Shown: positions 50,060 to 59,870 of the stretch, in pieces
Layout of the letters: each line of letters starts with the position of its first letter
Position numbering within the stretch: the first letter of the stretch is position 1
Origin: Sphingobacterium bambusae
GTDB taxonomy: Bacteria; Bacteroidota; Bacteroidia; Sphingobacteriales; Sphingobacteriaceae
Length of the DNA stretch: 64,000 nt
Direction: 5' to 3'
NCBI RefSeq assembly: GCF_033955345.1
Contig: NZ_CP138332.1
Coordinates: 1,984,001 to 2,048,000, forward strand
Notes under the pieces: generated by a model
Databases searched by the model: none
The model's input: the letters and a program-made list of their open reading frames with translations, nothing else
Told to the model about the DNA's origin: nothing
Program-made: the position numbers and the translations under genes

Positions 50060-51205
50060 TTAGCGGTTTACAAATCTATAAGCCGTTTTGGACGTATAGG
50101 TTTGTCCGGGCTTCAACAGCGTAGATTGGAACGTTGGCTGATTGGGTGCATCCGGAAAATGTTGCGTTTCCAAGCAGAGAGCCGAACGGAATGGATACAC
50201 TTTTCCACCTTTACCTTTGGGATCTGTATCCGCCATAAAGTTACCACTGTAAAACTGTAAACCGGGTTCACTGGTAAAAATCTGCATCTCAATACCCGTT
50301 GTCGGCGCATACAGCGCCGCAACCTTTTGATAACCTTCTTTCTTGCTCAACTCAAAATTATGGTCGTAGCCTTTTCCGATTTTCAATTGCTTGTTATCTT
50401 CCTCAATACGTTCACCAATGCGGTGTGCCTCTCTAAAGTCGAAAGCAGTACCTTCAACCGGCAAACTCTTGCCTGTAGGAATCAGCGTTTCATCTACCTC
50501 AGTGATGGCATTGGCATCAATCTGTAGCTCGTGATCCAAGATGGTCGATGATCCCGCACCGTTCAGGTTGAAATAGGCGTGGTTGGTGAGGTTAAGCACC
50601 GTTTCTTTATCCGTGGTGGCTTGGTAATCAATTGCAAGCTCGCCGGCGCTATTCAAGAGGTAGGTTACTTTCATGGTCACCGTACCGGGATAGCCGGCTT
50701 CTTTATCTGGCGAAGTGTAGGCTAACGTAACCGAGCTATCCGAGCTGCTCTCGACATCCCATACTTTATTGTAGACCCCGTTTGTTCCACCGTGCAAGGA
50801 GTTTTTTCCATCATTCTTTTCCAAAGCATAGGTTTCACCGTTCAAAGAGAATGTAGCATCTCCAATACGGTTGCCGTAGCGGCCAACGATTGCACCATAG
50901 AAATTGCTCGCATGCTGCTTAAATTCATCTGCCGTATCATATCCTAAAATAATATCGACCGGCTTTCCTTCCTTATCAGCGACATTTAAGCTTACTAAAC
51001 GCGCACCGTAATTCGTTAAAGTAGCGCTTAGCGAACCATTTTTCAAGGTATACAATTTTACTTCCTTTCCATCGATGGAAGCTGCGAAGCCGTTAGCAGC
51101 CGAATCCGTAGTCTCGGCTTGCTCGGCCTGCTTGGTTGTGCCTTGCTGACAGGCGTAAGTCAGCGAAGCACAAGCAAGTAGGGTAAAAAAGATCTTTCTG
51201 TTCAT
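50060..51205 (-). CDS. galM: Aldose 1-epimerase (mutarotase), lipoprotein
   Basis: This 381-residue protein has a signal peptide and a lipobox (LTYAC). The mutarotase core shows LVSLNVADKEG, YGNRIGDATF, NSLHGGTNGVYNKVW with the catalytic His, NLTNHAYFNL with a second His, and a late Glu in SALCLETQHFPD. It speeds interconversion of sugar anomers so that released arabinose reaches the form used by transporter and isomerase. Envelope location, shown by the lipobox, fits a role before uptake. Confidence 0.9.
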   Translation of the reverse strand: MNRKIFFTLLACASLTYACQQGTTKQAEQAETTDSAANGFAASIDGKEVKLYTLKNGSLSATLTNYGARLVSLNVADKEGKPVDIILGYDTADEFKQHASNFYGAIVGRYGNRIGDATFSLNGETYALEKNDGKNSLHGGTNGVYNKVWDVESSSDSSVTLAYTSPDKEAGYPGTVTMKVTYLLNSAGELAIDYQATTDKETVLNLTNHAYFNLNGAGSSTILDHELQIDANAITEVDETLIPTGKSLPVEGTAFDFREAHRIGERIEEDNKQLKIGKGYDHNFELSKKEGYQKVAALYAPTTGIEMQIFTSEPGLQFYSGNFMADTDPKGKGGKVYPFRSALCLETQHFPDAPNQPTFQSTLLKPGQTYTSKTAYRFVNR

Positions 51206-51239
51206 CCTATTAAAAGTTTATTTTGGTAGAGGTTAGCAT

Positions 51240-52943
51240 TTAAGACCAAAAACGCACGTAAATCGCTGTTACCAATAATAAGGTAACCACGATCAAGGCC
51301 ATAACCGAAGGTTCTACCTTGAACATCTTGCGATCCAGCTCGAAAGCTTTCGGATTTTCCTTTGGTCCGAATAAACTGACAGCAATCATCAACACCAACG
51401 TAAAGGCGAAGGCCAAGCCCATGCATATTTGGAATGGGATTTCATATACGCCGTGTTTATTGAGATAAGCGGTATAAATCCACGTCTCTGGTCCAAACAC
51501 CTTTGTGGCAAACTCGTTGAAGAATACCGACAAGCCGAAACCCGTAATCAAACCGGTGATGGCAGCTGGCCCTGTCGTACGTTTCCAGAACATCCCCAAT
51601 AGGAACATGGCAAACACACCCGGACTGATAAAGCCGGTATATTTTTGGATAAAGGTGAAACCACCAGCACCACCAATGCCCAACGTATCGTTCCAAGTAA
51701 ACAATACCGAAACCAAGATCGAGATCACGATGGTAATCTTACCGACCCAAACCATCTTCGCTTCACTGGCTTCCTTACTGATATACTTTTTGTAGATATC
51801 CAAGGTAAAAATCGTTGCAATACTATTTGCCTTACCTGCTAGACCAGCAACGATAGCTGCCGTCAAGGCTGCCAAAGCAAGGCCCTTCATTCCATTAGGT
51901 AAGTAGCCTAAAATTGCGGAGTAAGCATTATCGGCATGGAAAACTCCACCCGGTGCCATCTCTTGCTGTAGCGCTCCATTTTTATACAATACGTAAGCAG
52001 CAATACCGGGCAACATGACGATGATTGGCATCAACAGTTTCAGCAAACCCGCGAAAAGGATTCCCGTACGAGCCGTCTTAAGATCAGCACCAAGTGCACG
52101 TTGGGTGATATACTGATTACATCCCCAGTAGTTCAAGTTCACGATCCAGATACCCGCTAGGTACATCCCGATACCGGGCAACATGAGGTACTTGTTGATA
52201 TCCTCCTGTGAAGCGCCGGGCCCTGGTTTTTCAACAATCATCTTGAAGTGGTTCGGCGAATCTTCCATCAACTTGTTAAATCCAGCTAACACGTCTTTTC
52301 CTAAGCCAAAATGCTCACTCACAAGCGTAAGGGCCACATAGGTTGTCGCTACCCCACCGATGATGAGTACCACCACTTGAATAACATCCGTGAAACCAAT
52401 AACGCGCATACCGCCCAAGGTAATAATAACGGCAAACACAGCGAGCGCAACCATAATCATGTGGAAGCTGTCGCCACCACCAGCCATGCTTGATATCGCA
52501 ATAGCTCCTAGATAAAGGATAGACGTTAGGTTGACAAAAACATAAAGAAACAACCAGAACACAGCCATGATCAGACTTGTCGTCTCGTTATAGCGGTTGT
52601 TCAGGAACTGCGGCATCGTGAAAATCTTGTTCTTCAGATAGACCGGAATAAACCAAACGGCGACGATAATAAGGGCTACCGCGGCAATCAATTCATAGGC
52701 AGCGACGGCAATACCGACTTCAAAGCCATTACCGCTCATTCCAATAAATTGTTCGGCAGAGATGTTGGAAGCGATAAGCGATGCACCGATGGCCCACCAC
52801 GTTAAAGATCCTTCGGCAAGAAAATAATCTTTACTGCTGCTCTGCGCACTCGTTTTCTTGCGATAAATCCAGTAACCGTATCCGGCTACAATAAAAAAGT
52901 AGATTACGAAAATAACGTAGTCTACGGTTGCAAATTTTTCCAT
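51240..52943 (-). CDS. Sodium/solute symporter (SSS family), probable L-arabinose transporter
   Basis: This 567-residue protein has about 14 membrane helices and matches the SGLT-like SSS family: SLTWWAIGASLIASNISAEQFIGM near helix 2 (given here in parts), GGMRVIGFTDV, NLNYWGCNQYITQRALGA and ALTAAIVAGLAGKANS. Its place in the araBDA operon, as in Bacteroides arabinose loci, points to sodium-driven L-arabinose uptake. The ATG at 52943 (MEKFATVDY) was chosen over an upstream in-frame start. The substrate is inferred from context. Confidence 0.88.
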   Translation of the reverse strand: MEKFATVDYVIFVIYFFIVAGYGYWIYRKKTSAQSSSKDYFLAEGSLTWWAIGASLIASNISAEQFIGMSGNGFEVGIAVAAYELIAAVALIIVAVWFIPVYLKNKIFTMPQFLNNRYNETTSLIMAVFWLFLYVFVNLTSILYLGAIAISSMAGGGDSFHMIMVALAVFAVIITLGGMRVIGFTDVIQVVVLIIGGVATTYVALTLVSEHFGLGKDVLAGFNKLMEDSPNHFKMIVEKPGPGASQEDINKYLMLPGIGMYLAGIWIVNLNYWGCNQYITQRALGADLKTARTGILFAGLLKLLMPIIVMLPGIAAYVLYKNGALQQEMAPGGVFHADNAYSAILGYLPNGMKGLALAALTAAIVAGLAGKANSIATIFTLDIYKKYISKEASEAKMVWVGKITIVISILVSVLFTWNDTLGIGGAGGFTFIQKYTGFISPGVFAMFLLGMFWKRTTGPAAITGLITGFGLSVFFNEFATKVFGPETWIYTAYLNKHGVYEIPFQICMGLAFAFTLVLMIAVSLFGPKENPKAFELDRKMFKVEPSVMALIVVTLLLVTAIYVRFWS

Positions 52944-52967
52944 GTTTTTGTGTACGGGTTTATAATG

Positions 52968-53013
52968 AAGGCTTTCCAAGGAAGAGCATGCGCTACGAAC
53001 TTTGGAAAGCCTT
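52968..53013 (-). other. Long intra-operon stem-loop between araA and the transporter gene
   Basis: A perfect 12-bp stem (AAGGCTTTCCAA / TTGGAAAGCCTT) with a 22-base loop lies just after the araA stop. No T run follows on the minus strand, so it is more likely an mRNA processing or stabilising element than a terminator. Confidence 0.6.
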
Positions 53014-53019
53014 TAGGTT

Positions 53020-54522
53020 TTATTTTTTTAGCAAATAATAGAGCTCATTCCAGCGAAGCTGATTTTCTAGGTTCGTGAGCGTTGTATTTTCATCGATCAC
53101 AACATATTCCAAACCAGCGATACGTGCAAAGTCTTCAAGATACTCTGGCGATAGGCTCAAGCTATACGCCGTATGATGGGCACCACCCGCTAAGATCCAA
53201 GCACTACAACCGGTTTTCATGTCGGGAAGAGGCTTCCACAACACCCGAGCGACAGGCAATTTAGGCAACGCTTCTTCCACCGGAACACCTTCTACTTTGT
53301 TGACGATAAGACGGAAACGCGTGCCCATGTCCACTAGGGACGCATTAAGCGCTGCTCCACTAATACCGTTGAACACCAAACGGGCAGGATCAGCCTTTCC
53401 GCCGATGCCCAAAGGATGAACTTCCACGCTAGGTTTGTCGGCTGCAAGTGCTGCATCGACCTCCAGCATGTGAGAACCCAGCACCATGGCATTATTAGGG
53501 TCAAAGTTGTAGGTATAATCTTCCATGAAAGCCGTTGTGCCAGGAAGTCCTGCGCCCATCACTTTACATGCGCGTACCAACGCAGGCGTTTTCCAGTCAC
53601 CTTCACCGGCAAAACCGTAACCGTCAGCCATTAGGCGTTGAACAGCCAAGCCCGGTAATTGAATCATACCGTGAAGATCTTCGAAGGTATCCGTGAAGCC
53701 TTTATAGTTTCCAGCTTCCAAGAACTTGCGCAGACCAATTTCTATTTTAGCGGCTTCGATCAAGCTCTGCCGTTGTTCGCCACCCTCCAACACGTTTGCC
53801 GCCAAAGTATAAGATGCCTCATACTCGGCTAGTAGCGCGTCGATCTCCGTTTCTGTGACCTCGTTGATAACGGCCACAAGATCGCCAATTGGGTACGTAT
53901 TGACAGCGAATCCAAACTGACTCTCTGCAGAAACCTTATCGCCGTCTGTAACGGCAACGTAACGCATATTATCGCCGAAACGAACAAACTTAGCACCTTG
54001 CCAATCTTGCCATGCGGCAGCTGCACGTGCCCAAACATTGATGCGCTCGATCACTTCTTCATCTTGCCAATGGCCGGTAACGACCTTTCTGCCGATGTTT
54101 AGGCGGCTCACGATATGGCCAAATTCGCGGTCTCCATGCGCACTTTGGTTCAAGTTCATAAAGTCCATGTCGATGCTGCCCCAAGGGATATCGCGGTTGT
54201 ATTGCGTATGCAGGTGCAACAATGGTTTCTGCAAGGCCTTCAATCCTCTGATCCACATCTTCGCTGGCGAGAAGGTATGCATCCAAGTGATTACCCCAAC
54301 ACAGTTACTGGCCGTGTTGGCTGCCACAATCGTGTTGTAGATTTCCTCTGTATTCTTCACGATTGGTTTGTAGGCCACCGTCACGGGAATCCCATTGTGC
54401 GCGGAAAGATACTGTGCGATCTCTTCAGCGTGTACAGCAACTTCACGTAGGGTTTCTTCACCATATAAATCTTGGCTTCCTGTAACAAACCAAACTTCTA
54501 AGCTTTTTAAATCAATGTTCAT
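53020..54522 (-). CDS. araA: L-arabinose isomerase
   Basis: This 500-residue enzyme converts L-arabinose to L-ribulose. The sequence follows AraA throughout: [13 protein letters not shown] at the start, [30 protein letters not shown], then [17 protein letters not shown] and the manganese-ligand region MEDYTYNF with LGSHMLEV, and a late [12 protein letters not shown]. The ATG at 54522 ([11 protein letters not shown]) was chosen over an upstream in-frame ATG, to match AraA N-termini. Confidence 0.95.
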   Translation of the reverse strand: MNIDLKSLEVWFVTGSQDLYGEETLREVAVHAEEIAQYLSAHNGIPVTVAYKPIVKNTEEIYNTIVAANTASNCVGVITWMHTFSPAKMWIRGLKALQKPLLHLHTQYNRDIPWGSIDMDFMNLNQSAHGDREFGHIVSRLNIGRKVVTGHWQDEEVIERINVWARAAAAWQDWQGAKFVRFGDNMRYVAVTDGDKVSAESQFGFAVNTYPIGDLVAVINEVTETEIDALLAEYEASYTLAANVLEGGEQRQSLIEAAKIEIGLRKFLEAGNYKGFTDTFEDLHGMIQLPGLAVQRLMADGYGFAGEGDWKTPALVRACKVMGAGLPGTTAFMEDYTYNFDPNNAMVLGSHMLEVDAALAADKPSVEVHPLGIGGKADPARLVFNGISGAALNASLVDMGTRFRLIVNKVEGVPVEEALPKLPVARVLWKPLPDMKTGCSAWILAGGAHHTAYSLSLSPEYLEDFARIAGLEYVVIDENTTLTNLENQLRWNELYYLLKK

Positions 54523-54607
54523 TTTAAAATACGTTTTATGTCGTTGAGCTAAAGGTTTTTTGTTTTCCACACCTCGTCTGCTCGATTTTTAAATATATTG
54601 TACTGAA

Positions 54608-55303
54608 TTATTCCTGTCCGTAGTAAGCTTCTCCACCGTGTTTACGCTCGTAATGCTTTTTGATCAGGGCGTCTTTTAAACGTGGTGCCTGTGGATTGAT
54701 TTGCTCGGTGAGGAGAGCCATTTGGGCGACGGTTTCGAGTACGGCACTATTGTATACCGACTTGATTCCTGTTTTTCCCCAAGCAAATGGAGCATGGTTG
54801 CCCACCAAAATCATCTCGACTTCTTTGTAATCCAATTTCTGTGCTTCGAAATGGTTGATGATCTGAAATCCCGTTTCATATTCGTAGTTTCCTAGGATCA
54901 TCTCATCACTCATGGGCGGCGCACAAGGGATATCTGTAGTCAGGTGGTCTGCGTGGGTGGTGCCAAAAATAGGAATGTCGCGTTGGCTTTGCGCCCAAGC
55001 AGTGGCGTAGGTGGAATGCGTGTGGGTAATTCCGCCGATTCCTTCCCAGTGCTTATAGAGCACGGCATGCGTTTTTGTATCCGAGGAAGGGCGCAGTGTA
55101 CCTTCCACAATTTTACCGTCGAAATCGACTATCACCATTTTGTCGGGTGTCAACTCATCATAAGGTACGCCGCTAGGTTTAATAGCAAAAACGCCTTTAG
55201 AACGATCTGCGACACTTACATTTCCGAAGGTAAACAACACCAAGCCTAATTGAGGCAATTGCATGTTGCAATGGTAAGCTTCGTCTTTTATTGATTGATA
55301 CAT
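54608..55303 (-). CDS. araD: L-ribulose-5-phosphate 4-epimerase
   Basis: This 231-residue class II aldolase-fold enzyme makes D-xylulose 5-phosphate. It has LFTFGNVSVADR, the SSDTKTHAVLY substrate loop, the zinc-binding GGITHTHSTYATAWAQ with its two His, the third His in a late VGNHAPFAWG, and the C-terminal YYGQ. It follows araB in the operon with a 54-base gap. Confidence 0.95.
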   Translation of the reverse strand: MYQSIKDEAYHCNMQLPQLGLVLFTFGNVSVADRSKGVFAIKPSGVPYDELTPDKMVIVDFDGKIVEGTLRPSSDTKTHAVLYKHWEGIGGITHTHSTYATAWAQSQRDIPIFGTTHADHLTTDIPCAPPMSDEMILGNYEYETGFQIINHFEAQKLDYKEVEMILVGNHAPFAWGKTGIKSVYNSAVLETVAQMALLTEQINPQAPRLKDALIKKHYERKHGGEAYYGQE

Positions 55304-55357
55304 GATATAAATTAAAAGTCAAAAGTTAAAAGTCAGTGCGATAACAGCGGATACCGC

Positions 55358-57034
55358 TTAAGCTTTATGGCTTTCTATAAAGCCGCCCACCTCTTTGTAC
55401 CGCTGATAACGTAGGGCATAAATGTCCACCATCTCCGGACGAGGTTCGTAGGTTTTCTCAAATCCTTGACCCATTGCATGCATAGCATCTTCCACTTGCG
55501 GATAGATCCCCGCCACGGTAGCGGCAAACATTGCAGCGCCGATAGCACAAGTTTGCTCGGTCTTGTGGATACGGATAGGCATATTCATCACGTCAGCCAT
55601 GGTTTGCATAATATAAGGCGACTTCTTTGCTACCCCACCTAAACCAATCAGTCCTTTGACCGGAATACCTTGCTCGACAAAGCGATCGGCAATACTTTTA
55701 GCACCGAAACAAGTTGCCTCCACGATCGCACGGAAAACACGTGGGGCATCAGTCCCCAAGTGCAAGCCCTGAATTGCTCCTTTCAACGTTTGATCCGCGT
55801 CCGGTGTGCGGCGTCCATTGAACCAATCTATAGCCAATTCCGACTGTACCGTTACCGGTAAAGCTTCTGCTTTTTTGCTTAGCTGCGGGATAAGTTGACT
55901 ATCGATGATCGCTGTAATCTTAGCGACATCATCCTCCGCAATACCCTGTGCATCTGCCAACAAGTTCGCTACGGGCCACATCAAGATCTGCTTAAACCAA
56001 GCATAGGCATCACCAAAAGCCGATTGACCGGCTTCCATGCCTATCATGCCGGGAATAATAGAACCATCGACCTGTCCACAGATGCCTTTTACCAAGGTAT
56101 CTGCCACTTCCTCTTTTGGCGCAACAAGCATGTCACAAGTGGAGGTTCCCATCACCTTACTTAAGTAGTAAGGTTCTATTTGTCCGCCCACAGCCCCCAT
56201 ATGGCAATCGAAAGCGCCTACGCCGATCAACACATCGGTGGATAAGCCCAACCGTTCGGCCCACTCAGGCGACAAGTTGCCCGCGGCCTCCGCCGAGGTA
56301 AAGGTTTCTGTAAATAGACGTTCGGTAATACCATCCAATAAAGGATCTAACGCACTAAAGAATGCATTGGGCGGTAAGCCTCCTTCGAAATCTGCCGACC
56401 ATAAGGATTTGTGTCCTGCAGCACAAACCGACCGCTTGATATCTGCGGCCTTTGTGCCACCCGTCAGCAAGAAGGGGATATAATCACAGTGTTCTACCCA
56501 AGTATAAAGCGAGGCACGCACCTTTTCGTCTGCACGAAGGATATGGAGCAATTTTGCCCAAAACCATTCCGACGAATAAATGCCACCTACATATTGCAGG
56601 TAATCTACATCAAACTTTTTCGCATGTTCATTGATTTGCTTTGCCTCCAGTACCGCTGTATGGTCTTTCCAGAGTACAAACATCGCATTAGGATTTTCAG
56701 CAAACTCGTCCAATAAGGCCAAAGGAACACCCTTTTCGTTTACCGCGATTGGTGTCGATCCTGTTGTATCAACCGAAATGGCTTTCACATCTTTCGCTAT
56801 CGTGGCTCCGCCCGCTTTGGACAAACAGTCCTTAATCGTCGATTCCAACCCTTCGATGTAATCGAGCGGGTGTTGACGAAATTGGCTGGACGAAGCATCA
56901 CAGAAATCACCTTTTTTCCATCTAGGGTAGTAGAATACCGATGATGAAATTTCATCGCCATTAATTGCGTCCACCAGAACCGATCGAACAGAATCACTTC
57001 CATAGTCCACGCCGATCACATAAGATTTATTCAT
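55358..57034 (-). CDS. araB: Ribulokinase
   Basis: This 558-residue FGGY-family kinase phosphorylates L-ribulose. It shows GVDYGSDSVRSVLVDA at the N-terminus (phosphate-binding), SVDTTGSTPIAV, SSEWFWAKLLHI, GVGAFDCHMGAVGG and the C-terminal ATP-binding GLIGLGGVAKKSPYIMQ. It is the first gene of the ara operon and is divergent from araR. Confidence 0.95.
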   Translation of the reverse strand: MNKSYVIGVDYGSDSVRSVLVDAINGDEISSSVFYYPRWKKGDFCDASSSQFRQHPLDYIEGLESTIKDCLSKAGGATIAKDVKAISVDTTGSTPIAVNEKGVPLALLDEFAENPNAMFVLWKDHTAVLEAKQINEHAKKFDVDYLQYVGGIYSSEWFWAKLLHILRADEKVRASLYTWVEHCDYIPFLLTGGTKAADIKRSVCAAGHKSLWSADFEGGLPPNAFFSALDPLLDGITERLFTETFTSAEAAGNLSPEWAERLGLSTDVLIGVGAFDCHMGAVGGQIEPYYLSKVMGTSTCDMLVAPKEEVADTLVKGICGQVDGSIIPGMIGMEAGQSAFGDAYAWFKQILMWPVANLLADAQGIAEDDVAKITAIIDSQLIPQLSKKAEALPVTVQSELAIDWFNGRRTPDADQTLKGAIQGLHLGTDAPRVFRAIVEATCFGAKSIADRFVEQGIPVKGLIGLGGVAKKSPYIMQTMADVMNMPIRIHKTEQTCAIGAAMFAATVAGIYPQVEDAMHAMGQGFEKTYEPRPEMVDIYALRYQRYKEVGGFIESHKA

Positions 57035-57052
57035 TATTTAAATACCTTTTGG

Positions 57053-57075
57053 TTTATAATACTGATTTATAATAC
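57053..57075. repeat. Direct repeat TTTATAATAC, period 13, upstream of araB
   Basis: Two identical 10-base copies start at 57053 and 57066. The longer string GGTTTATAAT (57051-57060) also occurs at 52957-52966, upstream of the sugar symporter gene in the same operon. It may be an operator half-site or simply an AT-rich leader. Confidence 0.5.
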
Positions 57076-57306
57076 GACTTAAAATCCAATAGCCTCTCGT
57101 TACTAAACCACCGATAGCGAGTGTTCTTAGATTATTAGTGTCAAATTAACATTTATTTTTTTATAAAAAGAAATTTTTGTTTAATTTTTCAGGAAATCCG
57201 TTTAGCAATTGGAATTGACGCGGTTGACGACGTAGCGCGGAAGCCCTGATAACACGGGGGCAAATATGTTTTTATACTTTAACGGATGAATCCTGACAAA
57301 AAAAAT

Positions 57307-57338
57307 TTGTGTTTTCCACCTACTATTTTATAGCTTTG
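57307..57338 (+). promoter_or_regulatory. Bacteroidota-type promoter for araR
   Basis: TTG (57307-57309) is followed after 21 bases by TAGCTTTG (57331-57338), an exact -7 TAnnTTTG. The expected start site is about 50 bases before the araR ATG. Confidence 0.6.
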
Positions 57339-57393
57339 GGACACATACCGGATCATTGCTCATCCGCAAACTTAATGATGAAGAGAAATTAAT

Positions 57394-58101
57394 ATGGACT
57401 TTTACAAAGGTGAACCCAGCATTCTATTGGCGGTTGACTGCATTATCTTTGGGTTCAATGGTGAATCACTGGAATTGCTTTTGATAAAAAGGGGTATTGA
57501 ACCAGAGCGCAACAAATGGAGTCTGATGGGCGGATTTGTACAGCCGACGGAGAGCCCCGAAGGAGCTGCCTCGCGTGTGCTAAAGGAACTCACAGGGTTA
57601 GAGAATGTGTATATGGATCACTGCGGTATATTCGGTGACCCCAAACGCGAAAGCCATGAACGTGTAGTCAGTATGGCTTATGTTGCGCTGATCGACACCC
57701 ACAAATACGAGCATATCATCAGCGATCATTACGAAGCGAAATGGTTCCCATTGGATAAACACCCTGATTTGATCTTTGACCATGATCAAATGATCACTAC
57801 CGCCAAACGGGCCTTACGAACAAAGGCCGCCCTCTATCCTATTTTATTCGAATTGCTGCCCGAAAAATTTACGATCCCACAGATCGCGTCGCTTTACGAA
57901 TGTGTGTATAATATCGAATTGGATAAGCGAAATTTTAGCCGTAAGCTACTATCCTCCGACTTGATTATCAAACTGAAAGAAAAGGACAAGGAGAATTCTA
58001 AAAAAGGTGCATTTTATTACCGACTGAACACAGATATCTATAAAGAGAAGATTATGTCGTTCCTACGTTATCTCCCAAGTTGGTCGATGGAAAATGAATA
58101 A
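57394..58101 (+). CDS. araR: NrtR/AraR-type regulator: Nudix-like domain plus winged helix
   Basis: This 235-residue protein has an N-terminal Nudix-fold domain (about 1-145; ILLAVDCIIFGFN, then GGFVQPTESPEGAASRVLKEL) and a C-terminal winged-helix DNA-binding region (about 155-230; FTIPQIASLYECVY, KRNFSRKLLSSD). The Nudix box lacks the REUXEE catalytic core (it reads RVLKEL), so hydrolase activity is probably lost and the domain serves as a sugar sensor. The same domain pair is known for AraR in Bacteroides, where L-arabinose releases it from DNA. It is divergent from the araB operon. Confidence 0.9.
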   Translation: MDFYKGEPSILLAVDCIIFGFNGESLELLLIKRGIEPERNKWSLMGGFVQPTESPEGAASRVLKELTGLENVYMDHCGIFGDPKRESHERVVSMAYVALIDTHKYEHIISDHYEAKWFPLDKHPDLIFDHDQMITTAKRALRTKAALYPILFELLPEKFTIPQIASLYECVYNIELDKRNFSRKLLSSDLIIKLKEKDKENSKKGAFYYRLNTDIYKEKIMSFLRYLPSWSMENE

Positions 58102-58138
58102 GATGCACTGCTTGGCATTTGCTGCCAAACAGTGCATC
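58102..58138. terminator. Bidirectional terminator between araR and susD
   Basis: The long stem GATGCACTG-TTGGCA pairs with TGCCAA-CAGTGCATC, with one unpaired base on each side and a 5-base loop. It lies between two convergent stops. No long T run follows. Confidence 0.65.
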
Positions 58139-58151
58139 AAAACAGGTATTT

Positions 58152-59861
58152 CTATTTAGGGTATCCTGGATTTTGCACTAAATTTTCACCCTCCTTATTG
58201 TTAAGCTGAATCTCTGACAATGGGATAGGCAAGAGCGCATTATGATCTTGGAATCCGCTGGTAATCTTATTAGCTGGTCCTTGATCGGTATTTAAGGCCA
58301 TACGTTCTTTCAGTTTACCCGTACGCACCAAGGTCATACGACGATTTTCCTCGGCAATAAGTTCTCTAGCGCGTTCATCCAAAATAAAATCAACAGTCAT
58401 CTGCCCGGCATTAACCACACCAAGTAGTGCATTACCTGTACGTGTACGCGCATCTTTAAAGGCTCTGTTGCGCAGGATATTGATATCTGCTGCTGCACCC
58501 GCCGTATTGTTTTGACGGAGACGTGCTTCTGCGCGTAACAGGTAGGTTTCGCCAAAGCGCATCACCGGCCAGTCTTTCACCAAAGCATATCCAAAATCGT
58601 CCAAAGGATCATAACCTCCCCATTTGGTTGGGTATGGATACCACACCTCCAAGCTATCCGTCCGGAAAGGAATAACTTTATCGCCAGTGCGAATGGTTAC
58701 ATTACGCACGCCAGCATCCTTCGCAACACGGAAGCCGGCTGCATCAACGCCTATTTCCGCACTGAAATTGGGACGGTTATAATTTGTCGTTCTGCGGATA
58801 TTATAATTACTGTTGCGGATATCGCCATCAAGGCCTCTCCACACCGTGTATTTCATAAAATTGCTTAAGCGCAAACGGCCATTTCCGCGACCGCCTAGCG
58901 AATCAGCATTGACCATTCCATCCCACTTATGGTACCCCGGTTGCCAGACCCGACGATGTTGTGGATTATCAATGGTTCCACCGTTAACTTCCCGATTAAA
59001 CTCCAGTTCAAAGGTCCAGATAGCTTCCGTATTACCTTCCGATCGGCGCATATTTCCTTGGCGAAACATATCCCGGTAATAATCGCCTCCTTGTGCCAAG
59101 TAATCGCCATAACGCGCTTCAATTAACTTATATTTTGCGCCATCGATAATTGCTGAAGACATGACTTCCGATTTTGTAAAATAGCTTGCGTCGCGCACAC
59201 CGACACGTAAAAAGGCTTCTGCCGCCAGCTGTCGAGCCATGTCTTTATTGATACGGCTTTGGGTTGTAGCACTGCCTACTTCCGGCAAATTAGCCACGGC
59301 GAAATCAAGATCCTGTTCGATAAGTGCATCAATCGTAGCAACTTCCGTGCGCTTGTAATTAAAGGTCGGCACAGTGATCGACTCGGTCAACAACGGAACT
59401 GCCCCCCAAAGCGTGACCAAGGTATTGTAAGCGTAAGCACGGAAAAAACGGGCTTCGGCAGCAGCCTTCGGATTCGCTTCTTCCGATGCCTTAATAATGG
59501 TATTGGCATTATTGATCAGCTGGTAACATTTGTTCCACATGTAGCTAACGCCAGCATTTTCGGAGTTCAGATCGGCATACTGGTAAAACGGATTTTCAAC
59601 GCCTTGCGTAGAGCCTGCACTCGTAATATCCATACCGATCTGCCAACAGGACAAGAAGCCCTGCTGCCCACTGTATCCCCAAAGTTCAGCATATATATAG
59701 TGTAGACCGATCAACTGGTTTTCAATGGTTGATGGATCATTTGCTCCCGCGTCGTAATTAGAATATGGCTTTTCGTCTAAGAAACTGTCGCTGCACGAAC
59801 TTGCTCCAACGGCTAGCAGCGCAAGAAGAGAGAATATTTTTGTGTGTTTATATATTGTCAT
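58152..59861 (-). CDS. SusD/RagB-family starch-binding-like outer-membrane lipoprotein
   Basis: This 569-residue lipoprotein (lipobox GASSC, then SDSFLDEKPYSNY) has the SusD pattern: helical TPR-like repeats with ARFFRAYAYNTLVTLWGAVPLL (given here in part) at about 135-160, and the C-terminal region YLLRAEARLRQNN, INILRNRAF and LDERARELIAEENRRM. It forms the lid over the SusC channel and binds glycan at the cell surface. It follows the susC-like gene by 9 bases. The arabinose genes next to it suggest arabino-oligosaccharides as ligand. Confidence 0.93.
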   Translation of the reverse strand: MTIYKHTKIFSLLALLAVGASSCSDSFLDEKPYSNYDAGANDPSTIENQLIGLHYIYAELWGYSGQQGFLSCWQIGMDITSAGSTQGVENPFYQYADLNSENAGVSYMWNKCYQLINNANTIIKASEEANPKAAAEARFFRAYAYNTLVTLWGAVPLLTESITVPTFNYKRTEVATIDALIEQDLDFAVANLPEVGSATTQSRINKDMARQLAAEAFLRVGVRDASYFTKSEVMSSAIIDGAKYKLIEARYGDYLAQGGDYYRDMFRQGNMRRSEGNTEAIWTFELEFNREVNGGTIDNPQHRRVWQPGYHKWDGMVNADSLGGRGNGRLRLSNFMKYTVWRGLDGDIRNSNYNIRRTTNYNRPNFSAEIGVDAAGFRVAKDAGVRNVTIRTGDKVIPFRTDSLEVWYPYPTKWGGYDPLDDFGYALVKDWPVMRFGETYLLRAEARLRQNNTAGAAADINILRNRAFKDARTRTGNALLGVVNAGQMTVDFILDERARELIAEENRRMTLVRTGKLKERMALNTDQGPANKITSGFQDHNALLPIPLSEIQLNNKEGENLVQNPGYPK

Positions 59862-59870
59862 GACTGTATA

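Larger units (their letters stand above)
57035..57393. promoter_or_regulatory. araB-araR divergent control region
   Basis: This 359-base region separates araB (minus) from araR (plus). It contains a clear araR promoter (57307-57338), an AT-rich core (57138-57195) with the imperfect inverted arms AAATTAACA and TGTTTAATTT, and a pair of direct repeats TTTATAATAC (57053-57062 and 57066-57075) close to araB. No exact araB promoter was found; TTAATTTG and CATATTTG on the minus strand each miss the -7 consensus by one base. AraR operators are expected here. Confidence 0.5.
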
